64,000 nucleotides of DNA from an uncultured Clostridia bacterium (GCA_944327465.1 CALVHH010000002.1:1-64000), one strand, 5' to 3'; positions 25,417 through 39,080 are shown, numbered from the stretch's first letter. Program-made: numbers and translations. The notes: generated by a model not told the origin, from the letters alone.

Positions 25417-25884
25417 TCAATCGTTTTTTGAGCGTCTGCCGCCCGCCCCGAGGCATATTATAGCGGCGTGAACGGCGAATATGACGGCAATTGCCGACGC
25501 CGAACCGATGACGTCGAACATTACGTCGCGCAGGGCAGCCGACCTGCCGGGCACGAAGTACTGGTGTAACTCATCCGTGCAGGCGTAGAACAGGCAGAAT
25601 GCCGCGGCGCACAGCGACGACAGCGCCGCTCTCCACACGCCGGAGGGCAGTTTTATGCCGCTGAGCGACTGCGCAAGACAGTAGCTGCCTGCGCCGAGGC
25701 AGGCGTACAAAAACATGTGGGCTATGTTGCGTATGCGCAGCCCGAAGATTATGACCACTTCGGAAGCAGTCTGACCGGGCGGAATGTCTATACCGAGCAC
25801 GCCGAGCAACCAGGCGCCGAAGCCGTTGCTGACGCCCGAAGAGATATTGCCGTTCTGCGACGAAAAGATGAAAATGACTGCCAT
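25417..25884 (-). CDS. VanZ-family membrane protein
   Basis: A protein of at least 155 residues with four hydrophobic helices and the VanZ signatures FSSQ near the N-terminus and DELHQYFVPGRSAALRDVMFD in a loop. VanZ homologues influence glycopeptide susceptibility in some bacteria; most are of unknown role. The first ATG (25884) leaves the first helix truncated and has no ribosome site. The frame stays open upstream to 25938, where GGAGG is followed by two ATC codons, so translation may begin at a non-AUG codon at about 25935 (see findings). The following genes are tRNAs. Confidence 0.85.
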   Translation of the reverse strand: MAVIFIFSSQNGNISSGVSNGFGAWLLGVLGIDIPPGQTASEVVIIFGLRIRNIAHMFLYACLGAGSYCLAQSLSGIKLPSGVWRAALSSLCAAAFCLFYACTDELHQYFVPGRSAALRDVMFDVIGSASAIAVIFAVHAAIICLGAGGRRSKND

Positions 25885-26024
25885 TACGGCGACCGTCGGC
25901 GCCGCCGACAGTACTATTTTTGTTGTGCGACTGATGATACACCTCCGTTAAGAGTATATGCTCGCCGCGAAATTTAATTGCATATTTGCGTTAGTTGCGG
26001 CATAGTATGCGGGCAACATAAAAT

Positions 26025-26363
26025 TCAATTGCCCTTTTCAAGGGTGTTTATTATAAGTTCGTCGCAGTGGAGCATTATTTGCAGGCACTCGAACAGCAGC
26101 TCGTTCGCCTCGCCGTCCAGCCCCTTCCTCTTCATTGCGTCGTTGATTATGACTGCGGCATAGTTGAACGAAGAGAATAAATTTTTAAGGTATTCTTCTA
26201 TGTCCTTGAAGTCGTCTGCGGCGGTCACGTAAAAATTATAAACGTCCTGCAGCTTTTTGCTTGCGCCGTGAAAGACGGAAAGATTTTTATTTTTATACAC
26301 GTCCTCGATATCGGCATTGAATTTTTGTATAAGGTCGATCAATCTCAGCTGTTCAAACGTCAC
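26025..26363 (-). CDS. Small helical hypothetical protein
   Basis: A 112-residue soluble protein, predicted all-helical with no signal peptide or membrane segment. Acidic and aromatic residues alternate (DIEEYLKNLFSSFNYAAVI). No family is recognised. The start ATG at 26363 lacks a strong ribosome site (GGGGGTGC seven to fourteen bases upstream is possible). Codon use matches the GC-rich neighbours except for somewhat more A/T. It stands between VanZ and rpoC on the same strand. Confidence 0.6.
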   Translation of the reverse strand: MTFEQLRLIDLIQKFNADIEDVYKNKNLSVFHGASKKLQDVYNFYVTAADDFKDIEEYLKNLFSSFNYAAVIINDAMKRKGLDGEANELLFECLQIMLHCDELIINTLEKGN

Positions 26364-26470
26364 CGCAGCACCCCCATTATGATGTTTTGGTGTATTATAT
26401 CACTTTGTGCCGCAAATGTAAAGCGCGGCGCGATGACCGCGCCGCATAAAGATACATCAGAAAACGAATT

Positions 26471-26496
26471 GCCGCCGCGCCCGAAGGCGCGGCGGC
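26471..26496 (-). terminator. Terminator of the rpoBC operon
   Basis: GCCGCCGCGCC (26471-26481) pairs with GGCGCGGCGGC (26486-26496) around a four-base loop. On the minus strand it is followed by AATTCGTTTTC, a modest U-rich tail. It lies 40 bases after the rpoC stop. Confidence 0.7.
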
Positions 26497-26535
26497 ACAA
26501 ATTTTGAGCTTTGAATGTTTACGGCGCTGTACTGA

Positions 26536-30222
<3,687 letters not shown>

Positions 30223-30236
30223 ATATTCAACCTCCC

Positions 30237-33200
30237 TTACTTGTCGTCGCCGTCGTCTTCGCCGTCTTCTTCATCGTCGCCGAAGTCGTCGTCGGCATCC
30301 TCTTCCGCGTCGAAGAGAGTGTACTTGTCGCCGAGGTCGTCATCGTCGCCGAAGTCGTCTACATCCTCATCGGAGAACAGCTCCTTTGAAGCAAAGTCGT
30401 CGGCGTCGTCGTCCGTATCGAAGAGCTGGAAGCCTTCGAGCTCGCTCTCGTCTTCGACCACGCGCTCGCGGGCGCCCAGTTCGAATTCCTCGTCGGGAAT
30501 GGCGTTTTCGCGCTCTTCGGCTTCGCGGACGCGGGCGGTGGGTATCGCCTCGTCCTCGTCGTCGAGCTCGCGGATGATGAGTTCTTCGCCGCTCTCGGTG
30601 AGCACCTTGACGTCAAGCGCGAGCGACTGCAGTTCCTTTAACAGCACCTTGAAGGCTTCGGGAATGCCCGGTTCGGAGATATTGTTGCCCTTGACTATGG
30701 ATTCGTAGGTCTTTACGCGGCCGACGATATCGTCCGACTTGACGGTGAGTATCTCCTGAAGGATGTGCGCGGCGCCGTATGCTTCGAGCGCCCACACTTC
30801 CATTTCGCCGAAGCGCTGACCGCCGAACTGCGCCTTGCCGCCGAGGGGCTGCTGCGTGACGAGCGAGTAAGGACCTATCGAGCGGGCGTGGATCTTGTCG
30901 TCGACGAGGTGGATGAGCTTTATCATGTACTGCACGCCGACGGTGACCCTGTTTTCGAAGGGTTCGCCCGTTCTGCCGTCATAGACCTGTATTTTGCCGT
31001 CCACCTTGCCTTCGGGGTTGACTATGTTGTTTTCGTAGAAGAGTTGTTTGATGTCCTGCTCGGTGGCGCCGTCGAATACGGGGGTGGCTATCTTCCAGCC
31101 GAGCTGCTTGCACACCAGCCCCAGGTGCACTTCGAGCACCTGACCGATGTTCATTCGGGAAGGCACGCCGAGAGGGTTGAGAACTATCTGCAGCGGGGTG
31201 CCGTCCGCAAGGAAGGGCATATCCGCCTGGGGAAGCACGCGGGAGATGACGCCCTTGTTGCCGTGGCGGCCCGCCATCTTGTCGCCGACCTGGATCTTGC
31301 GCTTCTGCGCGATATATACGCGCACGAGCTTGTTTACGCCGGGCGAAAGTTCGTCCTTGTTTTCGCGGGTGAACACCTTTACGTCGACGACTATGCCGCC
31401 TTCACCGTGGGGGACCTTTAAGGAAGTATCGCGCACTTCCCTTGCCTTTTCGCCGAAGATGGCGCGAAGCAGGCGCTCTTCGGGGGTGAGTTCGGTTTCG
31501 CCCTTGGGGGTGACCTTGCCGACGAGGATATCGCCGGTAGTCACTTCGGCGCCGATGCGGATTATGCCGTTTTCATCGAGGTCTTTGAGCGCGTCCTCGC
31601 CGACGTTGGGGATATCGCGGGTTATCTCCTCTTCGCCCAGCTTGGTGTCGCGGGCTTCGGTTTCGTGCTCTTCGATGTGGATGGACGTGAACACGTCGTC
31701 CTGCACGAGCTTTTCGGAGATGAGGATGGCGTCCTCGTAGTTGTAGCCCTCCCACTCCATGTAGCCGATGAGGATATTTTTGCCGAGCGCGAGCTCGCCG
31801 TTGTTCGTGGCGGGGCCGTCGGCTATGATTTCGCCCTCTTCAACGCGGTCGCCGGTATTGACGATGGGGCGCTGGTTGAGGCAGGTGTTCTGGTTGGAGC
31901 GTTCGAATTTCTTTAACTTGTATTCGGCGACGAAGCCGTCCTCTTCCTTTATCTTTATGAGGTCGGAAGCGCAGCCGACAACGACGCCCGCCTTTTTGGC
32001 GCGCACCATTACGCCCGAGTCGCGGGCGATGGCTGCCTCGATGCCCGTTGCGACGATGGCGCTCTCGGTCTTCATGAGGGGCACCGCCTGGCGCTGCATG
32101 TTCGAACCCATAAGCGCACGGTTGGTATCGTCGTTTTCAAGGAAGGGTATGAGCGCGGTCGCTACCGAGACGAGCTGCTTGGGCGAAACGTCCATGTAGT
32201 CCATTCTTTCGGGAGCGAGCTCGGTTATGAGGTCGCGGTGACGGCAGCCGACGTGAGCGTTGACGAAGTGGTTGTTTTCGTCCAGCGGTTCGTTTGCCTG
32301 GGCGACGGTGAACTTATCCTCCTCGTCCGCGGTGAGGTAGTCGACCACGTCGGTCACGGTGGGTACGCCGTTTTCATCCTTTACCACCCTGCGGTAGGGC
32401 GACATGATGAAGCCGTACTCGTTGACCTTTGAGAAGGTTGCAAGCGAGGAGATGAGTCCGATGTTCTGACCTTCGGGCGTCTCTATGGGGCACAGACGGC
32501 CGTAGTGCGAGTGGTGAACGTCGCGCACTTCGAAAGTTGCCCTGTCGCGGTTGAGACCGCCGGGGCCGAGCGCGGAGAGCTTGCGCTTGTGCGTGAGCTC
32601 GGCGGCGGGGTTGGTCTGGTCCATAAACTGCGACAGCTGCGAGGAGCCGAAGAATTCGCGGATGACGGCAGATACGGGGCGGACGTTGACGAGTCCCGAG
32701 GGCGTGACTTCCATTGCGTCCTGGGTAGCCATGCGCTCCTTTATGAGCTTTTCGAGGCGGGAAATGCCTATGCGCAGCTGGTTGGTGAGCAGTTCGCCGA
32801 CCGAGCGCACGCGGCGGTTGCCGAGGTGGTCGATATTATCTATCGTGCCTATGCCGTACTGCAAATCTATGTTGGTGGATATCGAAGCGACGATGTCGTC
32901 GACGGTGATGTGCTTGTGGTTGAGCTTTTCGATGACGGGCTTTATTGCCTTCTTTTCGTCCTTGTCGAGCGAAGTCTTGTCGCTCGCGAGCAGCATATCG
33001 AACACCTTGCAGGCTTCGACGAACTTTATGCGCTGGTCGCGGCGGCGCTCCCTGTTCTTCTTCTCTTCGGGCTTTTCGTCGTCGGAGGCGGGTATCTCCT
33101 CGCAGTAATAGACGGCGTTGATGCGGTCGACGTACTTTTCGGCGACCTGTTCGCACGTCTGCGCTCTGCACTCGGCGGCGAGCTCCTTCATGAACAGGAA

Positions 33201-34316
33201 GTTGGGAAGATATATCGTGGGCAGCAGCCCGAACATCTTGGGGTCCTTATCGGAGACCGACTTGAAGTTTACCGTGTTGTTGGCGATTATCTTGTGCTTT
33301 ATGCGGCCCTGTACGGGGTCGTTTACCCATACGTACACTTCGTTTACGCCCGCATCCTGAATTTCGAATGCGCGGGCGTCGCTTTCGATGACGTCGCCGG
33401 CGTGGGCGATTATTTCGCCCGTGCGGGGGTCGGCTATGTCCTCTGCGAGCGTGCAGCCGGGCAGACGGTATGCCAGGTTGAGCTTTTTATTGAACTTGTA
33501 CCTGCCGACTTTGACCACGTCGTACCTGCGGGGGTCGAAGAAGAGATTGTTGAGGTGCTGCTTTACCGAAGCTTCGGTGGGCACTTCGCCCGGGCGCAGA
33601 CGGCGGTAGAGTTCGATAAGACCGTCGCTTTCGGACTTGGTGGTGTCCTTGGCGATGGTGTTTTCCATCATCTTGTCATCGGCAAAGAGGTTTAAAATAG
33701 CCCTGTCCGAACCGAAACCGAGGGCGCGCAGAAGCACGGTAGCGCATATCTTGCGCTTCCTGTCCACGTGTACCCAGAGCACGCCCTGGGCGTCCTGTTC
33801 GAATTCGAGCCATGCGCCGCGGTTGGGGATGACGGTGGTGCCGAACATCTCCTTGCCCGTTTTGTCCACTTCCTTTGCGTTGTACACGCCGGGCGAACGG
33901 ACGAGCTGCGATACTATTACGCGCTCGGCGCCGTTGATGATGAACGAGCCGGAATCGGTCATGAGGGGGAATTCGCCCATGAATACGTCCTGGTCGATGA
34001 CTTCGTCCTTGACCTTGTTTACCAGCCTGACCTTTACGTGCATGGGAAGCGCGTAGGTGGCGTCGCGGTTGCGGCACTCTTTTTCGTCGTACTTGGGTTT
34101 GTCGTCAAACCAGTGGTCGAGGAAATAGAGCTCGTAGTGGTCGGAATAGTCGGTTATCGGCGAAAAATCTTCAAATACTTCGCTTATGCCCTCGTTGATG
34201 AAGGTATCGTAGCTCGACTTCTGAATTTCAACGAGGTCGGGAATGTCGATGACTTCGTTGATCTTGCCGAATTTGCGCCTTTCCGTCTTGCCATACTTGT
34301 GAACGGGTAAATTCAT
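30237..34316 (-). CDS. rpoB: DNA-directed RNA polymerase subunit beta
   Basis: A 1359-residue beta subunit, longer than the roughly 1190 of many Firmicutes. The rifampicin-region [16 protein letters not shown] is canonical, but the following [13 protein letters not shown] has Lys where E. coli Arg529 stands. The extra length is mostly a strongly acidic C-terminal tail (about residues 1235-1359, runs such as DDDADDF and EEDADDDF) of low complexity. AAGGAG lies 11 bases before the ATG. The usual upstream rplKAJL genes are absent; the next gene upstream is divergent. Confidence 0.97.
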   Translation of the reverse strand: MNLPVHKYGKTERRKFGKINEVIDIPDLVEIQKSSYDTFINEGISEVFEDFSPITDYSDHYELYFLDHWFDDKPKYDEKECRNRDATYALPMHVKVRLVNKVKDEVIDQDVFMGEFPLMTDSGSFIINGAERVIVSQLVRSPGVYNAKEVDKTGKEMFGTTVIPNRGAWLEFEQDAQGVLWVHVDRKRKICATVLLRALGFGSDRAILNLFADDKMMENTIAKDTTKSESDGLIELYRRLRPGEVPTEASVKQHLNNLFFDPRRYDVVKVGRYKFNKKLNLAYRLPGCTLAEDIADPRTGEIIAHAGDVIESDARAFEIQDAGVNEVYVWVNDPVQGRIKHKIIANNTVNFKSVSDKDPKMFGLLPTIYLPNFLFMKELAAECRAQTCEQVAEKYVDRINAVYYCEEIPASDDEKPEEKKNRERRRDQRIKFVEACKVFDMLLASDKTSLDKDEKKAIKPVIEKLNHKHITVDDIVASISTNIDLQYGIGTIDNIDHLGNRRVRSVGELLTNQLRIGISRLEKLIKERMATQDAMEVTPSGLVNVRPVSAVIREFFGSSQLSQFMDQTNPAAELTHKRKLSALGPGGLNRDRATFEVRDVHHSHYGRLCPIETPEGQNIGLISSLATFSKVNEYGFIMSPYRRVVKDENGVPTVTDVVDYLTADEEDKFTVAQANEPLDENNHFVNAHVGCRHRDLITELAPERMDYMDVSPKQLVSVATALIPFLENDDTNRALMGSNMQRQAVPLMKTESAIVATGIEAAIARDSGVMVRAKKAGVVVGCASDLIKIKEEDGFVAEYKLKKFERSNQNTCLNQRPIVNTGDRVEEGEIIADGPATNNGELALGKNILIGYMEWEGYNYEDAILISEKLVQDDVFTSIHIEEHETEARDTKLGEEEITRDIPNVGEDALKDLDENGIIRIGAEVTTGDILVGKVTPKGETELTPEERLLRAIFGEKAREVRDTSLKVPHGEGGIVVDVKVFTRENKDELSPGVNKLVRVYIAQKRKIQVGDKMAGRHGNKGVISRVLPQADMPFLADGTPLQIVLNPLGVPSRMNIGQVLEVHLGLVCKQLGWKIATPVFDGATEQDIKQLFYENNIVNPEGKVDGKIQVYDGRTGEPFENRVTVGVQYMIKLIHLVDDKIHARSIGPYSLVTQQPLGGKAQFGGQRFGEMEVWALEAYGAAHILQEILTVKSDDIVGRVKTYESIVKGNNISEPGIPEAFKVLLKELQSLALDVKVLTESGEELIIRELDDEDEAIPTARVREAEERENAIPDEEFELGARERVVEDESELEGFQLFDTDDDADDFASKELFSDEDVDDFGDDDDLGDKYTLFDAEEDADDDFGDDEEDGEDDGDDK

Positions 34317-34368
34317 TAAAGTGTGCTGCTCCTTAATTTTTTTCTATTTCACAGTCGGCGATTATGCG

Positions 34369-34398
34369 TATATATCTTTTCACCGCAAACAATGCCAA
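34369..34398 (-). promoter_or_regulatory. Candidate rpoBC promoter
   Basis: On the minus strand TTGGCA (34398-34393) and TATATA (34374-34369) are 18 bases apart, giving a leader of about 45 bases with AAGGAG before the ATG. The boxes are weaker than expected for such a gene, so another promoter further upstream in the 528-base divergent gap is possible. Confidence 0.4.
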
Positions 34399-34623
34399 GG
34401 GGTGTTTCGCCGGGGCGGCGCCGCAACCGAAAACAAATTGCATGCGTGCCGCACAGGCATATTTTATTTAAGAACGCCTTGACGGCGCAGCTTACAGAAC
34501 TCTTCCCCCGCGGACGCCATTTGCGGGCGGGGAAAATATTGGCAGAAAATTTTTTTGAAAAAGGCTTGACAAATTGCCCATGTTCGGCAGCGCCCGCCGC
34601 AGGCAAAAATTTTGTCAATGTGC

Positions 34624-34652
34624 TTTACAAATGCTGCCTTATAGTATATAAT
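34624..34652 (+). promoter_or_regulatory. Sigma-A promoter reading toward rqcP
   Basis: TTTACA (34624-34629) and TATAAT (34647-34652) are 17 bases apart. The leader to the rqcP ATG would be about 185 bases. The rest of 34399-34844 has a GC-rich central patch but no gene or known leader that I can recognise. Confidence 0.6.
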
Positions 34653-34844
34653 TAATTGAGAAAAACGGCTGTATCAGTGCCCTGAGCGACCATTTAATAG
34701 GCAAAAAATTAGCTTAAAAAAGCCAAAAACGGGCAAAGAGCGCATTGTAATACATTATAGTATTATAAGTACTTTGAAAAGTAAAGTCAAGCGGTTTTAC
34801 GCCGTCTTTAAAATATTTGAATTTTTGTTCCCGGAGCAGCAGAC

Positions 34845-35093
34845 ATGGACGAAATGAGGATAGATAAATTTTTAAAAGTTTCGCGCATTTTAAAGAGGCG
34901 CACCGTGGCGCAGGAGGCGTGCGCGGGCGGCAAGGTATGCGTGAACGGCAGGGCGGCAAAGCCTTCGCACTGCGTAAAGGCGGGCGACGTTGTAGAGATA
35001 ACTTACGCCACCGGCACGCTGAAATTTAAAGTTTTAAACATAAAGCAGACGACAAAAAAGGACGAAGCCGCGGGGCTTTACGAGATACTGTGA
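34845..35093 (+). CDS. rqcP: S4-domain RNA-binding protein, RqcP-like
   Basis: An 82-residue protein made of a single S4 RNA-binding domain (MRIDKFLKVSRILKRRTVAQ, then GGKVCVNGRAAKPS, then VKAGDVVEI). This matches the Hsp15/RqcP type. In Bacillus subtilis RqcP works with RqcH on stalled 50S subunits to add poly-alanine tails to nascent chains. Length is standard. It is read divergently from rpoB. No RqcH gene is in the window. Bases after it (35094-35597) hold repeats only. Confidence 0.85.
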   Translation: MDEMRIDKFLKVSRILKRRTVAQEACAGGKVCVNGRAAKPSHCVKAGDVVEITYATGTLKFKVLNIKQTTKKDEAAGLYEIL

Positions 35094-35099
35094 CGCCAT

Positions 35100-35560
35100 A
35101 CGGTTCCGCCGCCCGTCGGCGGCGAATGAATTGAAAGCGCCTTAATGGAGCGGGCGTAAGCCCGCGAGAATTCATGCCGCACAAGCGGCAATTCATGAAC
35201 GCCCCACGTTCAATTCATGCGCGCGGCGCAATTCATTCGGAGCGCAGTCCGCGCACCGACATCGAAAAACGATGCGGCAGGTTCGCGAAGCGTGGCGCAG
35301 CGGAACGCTGCCTTTTGTCCGTCGCTTACGCTACGAGATTTCTCCGCTCCGCGCTACGCGCTTCGGTCGAAATGACAAAAGAAGGGAAACTGCGAAATGA
35401 CAAAAGGGGCGAAATGGTCGACATACCCGCCCTGTCATTTCGACTAAGTGAGCGGTGCACGGTCGACCTACCCGCCCTGTCATTTCGACTAAGTGAGCGA
35501 AGCGAACGCATGGAGAAATCTGACCGCTTAGCCCTGTCGACCAAAGGAAGCCCCCATTGG
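35100..35560. repeat. Cluster of dispersed intergenic repeats
   Basis: Two repeat types lie side by side. From about 35120 to 35240 short units AATTCATG alternate with small hairpins (GCCGCACAAGCGGC, CGGGCGTAAGCCCG). From about 35310 to 35560 the GAGATTTCTC / GTCATTTCGAC family appears in both orientations; a unit GTCATTTCGACTAAGTGAGC occurs twice (about 35435 and 35480). No gene is seen. Confidence 0.85.
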
Positions 35561-35597
35561 CAAGATCAAGAAAAAACCTTATATAAAGGAATAGCAT

Positions 35598-37136
35598 ATG
35601 TTCAAAATTCTTCTTTCCAAACTCAAAGAAGCCGTCATTTCGGTGGCGCCCGTGACGATAATAGTGCTGATCGTTTCGTTCACGCCGGCAGTTGACCTGA
35701 CTAACACCGAACTGGCGGCATTTATAATTTCAGCCATAGCGCTGATAGCGGGCATTGCGCTGTTCAACCTCGGCGCCGACATGGCGATGACGCCCATGGG
35801 CGAATTTGTGGGCTCGGGGCTGACCAAATCAAAAAAGATATGGCTGCTTATAGGCGTATGTTTTGCAATGGGCGTACTGATAACCATTGCCGAACCCGAC
35901 CTTACCGTGCTTGCCAATCAGGTAAAGGACATAATGCCCGGTTCGGGCGGCACCGTGCTTATAGTCACAGTGGGCGCGGGCGTGGGGCTCTTCCTTGTGG
36001 TGGCGGTTTTAAAGATAATATTCCACAAGGATCTGTCCATGCTGATAATGTTCTTTTACCTGATGCTGTTTGCCGTATGCGCCGTAATGGCGGAGCACGG
36101 CAAGTTCGAGCTCATACCCCTCTCCTTCGATTCGGGCGGAGTGACCACCGGTCCCATAACGGTGCCGTTTATAATGGCGCTGGGCGTGGGCATAGCTTCG
36201 ACGGTGGGCGGCAGAAATGCGGGCGAAAACTCGTTCGGACTGGTGGCGCTGTGCTCGGTGGGTCCCATAATAGCGGTCATGGCGCTTTCGCTGACGACAA
36301 GCGGCAGCATGGCTTCGTACGACACGGGCATATACGACATAGAGCACGTGCTGGGCAACAACGGGCTGGCTGCGATGATAGCAGGCAAGCTGGGCGACGT
36401 GGCGCTCGCCCTGGGATTGATAGTTGTATTCTTTTTGATACTGCAGCTGACCATACTTATGCTGCCCAAGGGCAAGCTCATACAGATGGCGATAGGCATA
36501 GCCTACACATATATAGGTCTGGTAATATTCCTCACCGCCGTGGAAGCGGGCTTTATGCCGATAGGATTCAAGATAGGCGAAGAGCTGGCGTCGTTCAGCA
36601 AGCCGCTGCTTGCGGCGTTCGCATTCGTGCTGGGACTCGTGGTGGTGCTCGCCGAGCCGGCAGTGCACGTTTTGAACAACCAGGTAGAGGAAATAACGGG
36701 CGGCGGCGTGAAAAAGACGGAGATGATGATAGCGCTCTCCGTAGCCGTGGGCATATCGATATGCCTTTCGATAATAAGGATGATATACAAATTTTCCATA
36801 CTGTACTACCTTATACCCGGATACCTCATTTCGCTGGGGCTTTCGTTCTTCGTGCCCCGAATGTATACGGCGATAGCCTTCGATTCGGGCGGGGTGGCGA
36901 GCGGACCGCTGACTTCGAGCTTTATACTGCCGCTGGTGATAGGCGCGTGCGAAGCGACGAGCGGAAACTCGTATATATACAGCATGGCATACGGCGTGGT
37001 GGCAATGGTGGCGATGACGCCGCTGATAACCATTCAGCTGCTCGGATTCAAGGCTGTGACGGCAAACAAAGTGCGCGAAAGGATAACCCTGAGACGCATA
37101 CTTGCCGCCGACGACGAACAGATAATATACTTTTAA
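35598..37136 (+). CDS. DUF1538 family membrane protein, tandem duplicated
   Basis: A 512-residue polytopic membrane protein with about 12 helices. It is a tandem repeat: PLSFDSGGVTTGPITVPFI in the first half and IAFDSGGVASGPLTSSFI in the second are the same motif, and FNLGADMAMTPMGEFVG has its counterpart near LAEPAVHVLNNQVEEITGG. This is the DUF1538 family, whose two inverted or direct halves recall a transporter. Its role is unknown. Two PII-like signalling genes follow at 12 and 1 base, so it is a likely PII-controlled carrier. AAAGGAATAG precedes the ATG. Confidence 0.85.
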   Translation: MFKILLSKLKEAVISVAPVTIIVLIVSFTPAVDLTNTELAAFIISAIALIAGIALFNLGADMAMTPMGEFVGSGLTKSKKIWLLIGVCFAMGVLITIAEPDLTVLANQVKDIMPGSGGTVLIVTVGAGVGLFLVVAVLKIIFHKDLSMLIMFFYLMLFAVCAVMAEHGKFELIPLSFDSGGVTTGPITVPFIMALGVGIASTVGGRNAGENSFGLVALCSVGPIIAVMALSLTTSGSMASYDTGIYDIEHVLGNNGLAAMIAGKLGDVALALGLIVVFFLILQLTILMLPKGKLIQMAIGIAYTYIGLVIFLTAVEAGFMPIGFKIGEELASFSKPLLAAFAFVLGLVVVLAEPAVHVLNNQVEEITGGGVKKTEMMIALSVAVGISICLSIIRMIYKFSILYYLIPGYLISLGLSFFVPRMYTAIAFDSGGVASGPLTSSFILPLVIGACEATSGNSYIYSMAYGVVAMVAMTPLITIQLLGFKAVTANKVRERITLRRILAADDEQIIYF

Positions 37137-37148
37137 GGGAGGACGCAC

Positions 37149-37586
37149 ATGGCAGAACAGACAAAAAAACGCGCATTTTCGCGGCGCAGCGCCAAGACGG
37201 CTAGACCCGCAGCCGAAAACACGAACAAAGTGACGTCTAACCCGCTGAAACTTTTGGTGACCGTAGTAAACAGAAACAAAGCCGAATATTACGCCGACTT
37301 TTTGCAGTCGTTCGAAGTCAACCTGCAGATGACCGTGCTGGCGGAAGGCACCGCCGACGCGAACATGCTGAAGTACCTGGGGCTGACCGACAAGAAAAAG
37401 AGCGTGATACTTTCGGTGGTGCAGCAGAACAAGCTGCCCGACGCGCTGTACGCGCTGGGCAGAAAGTTTGAAACGGTAAAGGACGGCAAGGGCATTGCCT
37501 TTACCATACCGCTTTCAAGCGTGATGGGCGCGCTGCTTTACGGATTTTTGAGCAACAACCGCTCGGTAGTCAAGGAGGAGAAATAA
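37149..37586 (+). CDS. PII-like signalling protein, N-terminally extended
   Basis: A 145-residue protein. The first 30 residues are basic and Ser/Ala-rich (MAEQTKKRAFSRRSAKTARP). The rest follows the ferredoxin-like PII fold (NPLKLLVTVVNRNKAEYYAD, then a short loop, VILSVVQQNKLPDALYALGR, and a KGIAFTIPLSSV end). The T-loop is short and lacks the classical uridylylation Tyr. It differs from the next gene product and may form a hetero-pair with it. Binding of a nucleotide is possible but no residues can be assigned with confidence. Confidence 0.72.
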   Translation: MAEQTKKRAFSRRSAKTARPAAENTNKVTSNPLKLLVTVVNRNKAEYYADFLQSFEVNLQMTVLAEGTADANMLKYLGLTDKKKSVILSVVQQNKLPDALYALGRKFETVKDGKGIAFTIPLSSVMGALLYGFLSNNRSVVKEEK

Positions 37587-37587
37587 T

Positions 37588-37932
37588 ATGTCGGCATACG
37601 AGGCTGTTTTTTGCATAGTAAACGAAGGATTTTCCGACGTGGTGATGGACGCCGCCAAGGAGGCGGGCGCACGCGGCGGCACGGTGATACACGCTCACGG
37701 CACCGCGAACAAGGAGGCGGAAAATTTCTTTAAGATAACCATTCAGCCCGAAAAGGAGATAGTTATGATACTTGTGCCTTCGGACATAAAGGACGACGTG
37801 CTGCGGGCGCTGTACCGCAACGCGGGACTCAAGAGCGAAGGTCAGGGCATAGCCTTTTCGATGCCCGTCGACGACGTGGTGGGCATGCGGGGCGCCGAGC
37901 CCGCCGCCGCGGACGAAGGCGAAAAAAAATGA
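37588..37932 (+). CDS. PII-family regulatory protein
   Basis: A 114-residue trimeric-type PII protein. The characteristic GARGGTVIHAHGT (about 27-39) corresponds to the conserved strand before the T-loop of GlnB, and GQGIAFSMPVDDVVGM to the C-terminal strand. The classical T-loop Tyr51 region is replaced by NKEAENFFKITIQ. Such proteins sense ATP/ADP or other small ligands and gate membrane transporters. It starts one base after the previous stop, and its last four bases overlap the ispDF start. Confidence 0.82.
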   Translation: MSAYEAVFCIVNEGFSDVVMDAAKEAGARGGTVIHAHGTANKEAENFFKITIQPEKEIVMILVPSDIKDDVLRALYRNAGLKSEGQGIAFSMPVDDVVGMRGAEPAAADEGEKK

Positions 37933-39080
37933 AGGTAAGCGCGATAATATGCGCGGCGGGACGGGGCGAGCGTGCGGCGATGGGAAAAAATAAACTGCTT
38001 GCCGACCTTGACGGCGCACCCGCGCTGTGGCACACGCTAAATGCATTTTGTCTGCCCTGCATAGACGAGGTGATAGTGGCGTGTTCGCCCGCAGATATGC
38101 CGCAGATAAGCGCGCTGTGCGCCCCGTTCGGGTACATCATCGCCGAGGGCGGCGGGACGAGGACGGAGAGCGTTTACAACGCCCTCGGCAAGTGCACGGG
38201 CGACATCGTACTGATACACGACGGCGCGAGGCCGTACGTGACGGAGCAGACGATATACGGCTGCATAGCCTGCGTACAAAGCAGCCGTTCGGGCGTATGC
38301 GCGGTGCCCGTCACCGACACGATAGCCGTCGCCGAGGGCGGAAGGATAGCCGAAGTGCCCGACCGCTCGCGGCTGTTCGCCGTTCAGACGCCCCAGGGAT
38401 TTTGGACGAAGGATATAAAGGCGGCTTACGAGCTCGCCGCGCAAGGCGGTGAAACGTACACCGACGACAGCGCCGTGTTCAGGCGGTATATCGCCGAGCC
38501 GACGCTGTGCGAAGGCAGCCGCGACAACATAAAACTTACCTATAAAAGCGACTTCACGCGGGCATATCCCGCCATCAGCGCCGCAAACGGATGCGCCGTG
38601 GGGCTGGGAGCCGACGTACACGCCTTCGGCGGCGACAATAAATTCGTTACGCTGTGCGGCGTGAAGATAGACTGCGACCGCGGACTCGTGGCGCACAGCG
38701 ACGGCGACGTGCCCGTGCACGCGCTGATGGACGCGCTGCTTTCGGCGGCGGGGCTCAAAGACATAGGACACTACTTCCCCGACGACGACCCGCAATACGA
38801 CGGCGCGGACAGCATGAAGCTTTTGGAGCGCGTGGTGCGGCTGGTGCGCTCGCGCGGGCTGCGCCCCGCAGGCGCGAGCATTGCGATACGCGCAGAGCAG
38901 CCCAGGCTGAGCGCACACATAGGGCGCATGCAGGAAAACATTTGCAGGGCGCTGGACATACCCCCCGAGAAGGCGGGCATATCGGCAGGCACCAACGAAA
39001 AGCTGGGCTTTGTGGGCAAAAAGCTGGGCATAGAGGCGCTTGCCGCAGTTATACTGGAAGAGACAGATGGCAAAGAATAA
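37929..39080 (+). CDS. ispDF: IspD-IspF fusion of the MEP isoprenoid pathway
   Basis: A 383-residue bifunctional enzyme. Residues 1-225 are 4-diphosphocytidyl-2C-methylerythritol synthase: AAGRGERAAMGKNK nucleotide loop, HDGARPYV and VTDTIAVAEGG. Residues about 225-383 are 2-C-methylerythritol 2,4-cyclodiphosphate synthase with metal ligands in GLGADVHAFG and AHSDGDVPVHALMDAL, DIGHYFPDDD, and TNEKLGFVGKKLG. The two steps are separated in the pathway by IspE. Fused IspDF is known in some lineages. It overlaps the PII gene by four bases and radA by 14. Confidence 0.93.
   Translation: MKVSAIICAAGRGERAAMGKNKLLADLDGAPALWHTLNAFCLPCIDEVIVACSPADMPQISALCAPFGYIIAEGGGTRTESVYNALGKCTGDIVLIHDGARPYVTEQTIYGCIACVQSSRSGVCAVPVTDTIAVAEGGRIAEVPDRSRLFAVQTPQGFWTKDIKAAYELAAQGGETYTDDSAVFRRYIAEPTLCEGSRDNIKLTYKSDFTRAYPAISAANGCAVGLGADVHAFGGDNKFVTLCGVKIDCDRGLVAHSDGDVPVHALMDALLSAAGLKDIGHYFPDDDPQYDGADSMKLLERVVRLVRSRGLRPAGASIAIRAEQPRLSAHIGRMQENICRALDIPPEKAGISAGTNEKLGFVGKKLGIEALAAVILEETDGKE

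Noticed and set aside
35563-35590. Promoter TTGGCA-17-TATATA right before the DUF1538 gene
   Set aside because: It would leave the ribosome binding site outside the transcript; a promoter further upstream is more likely.
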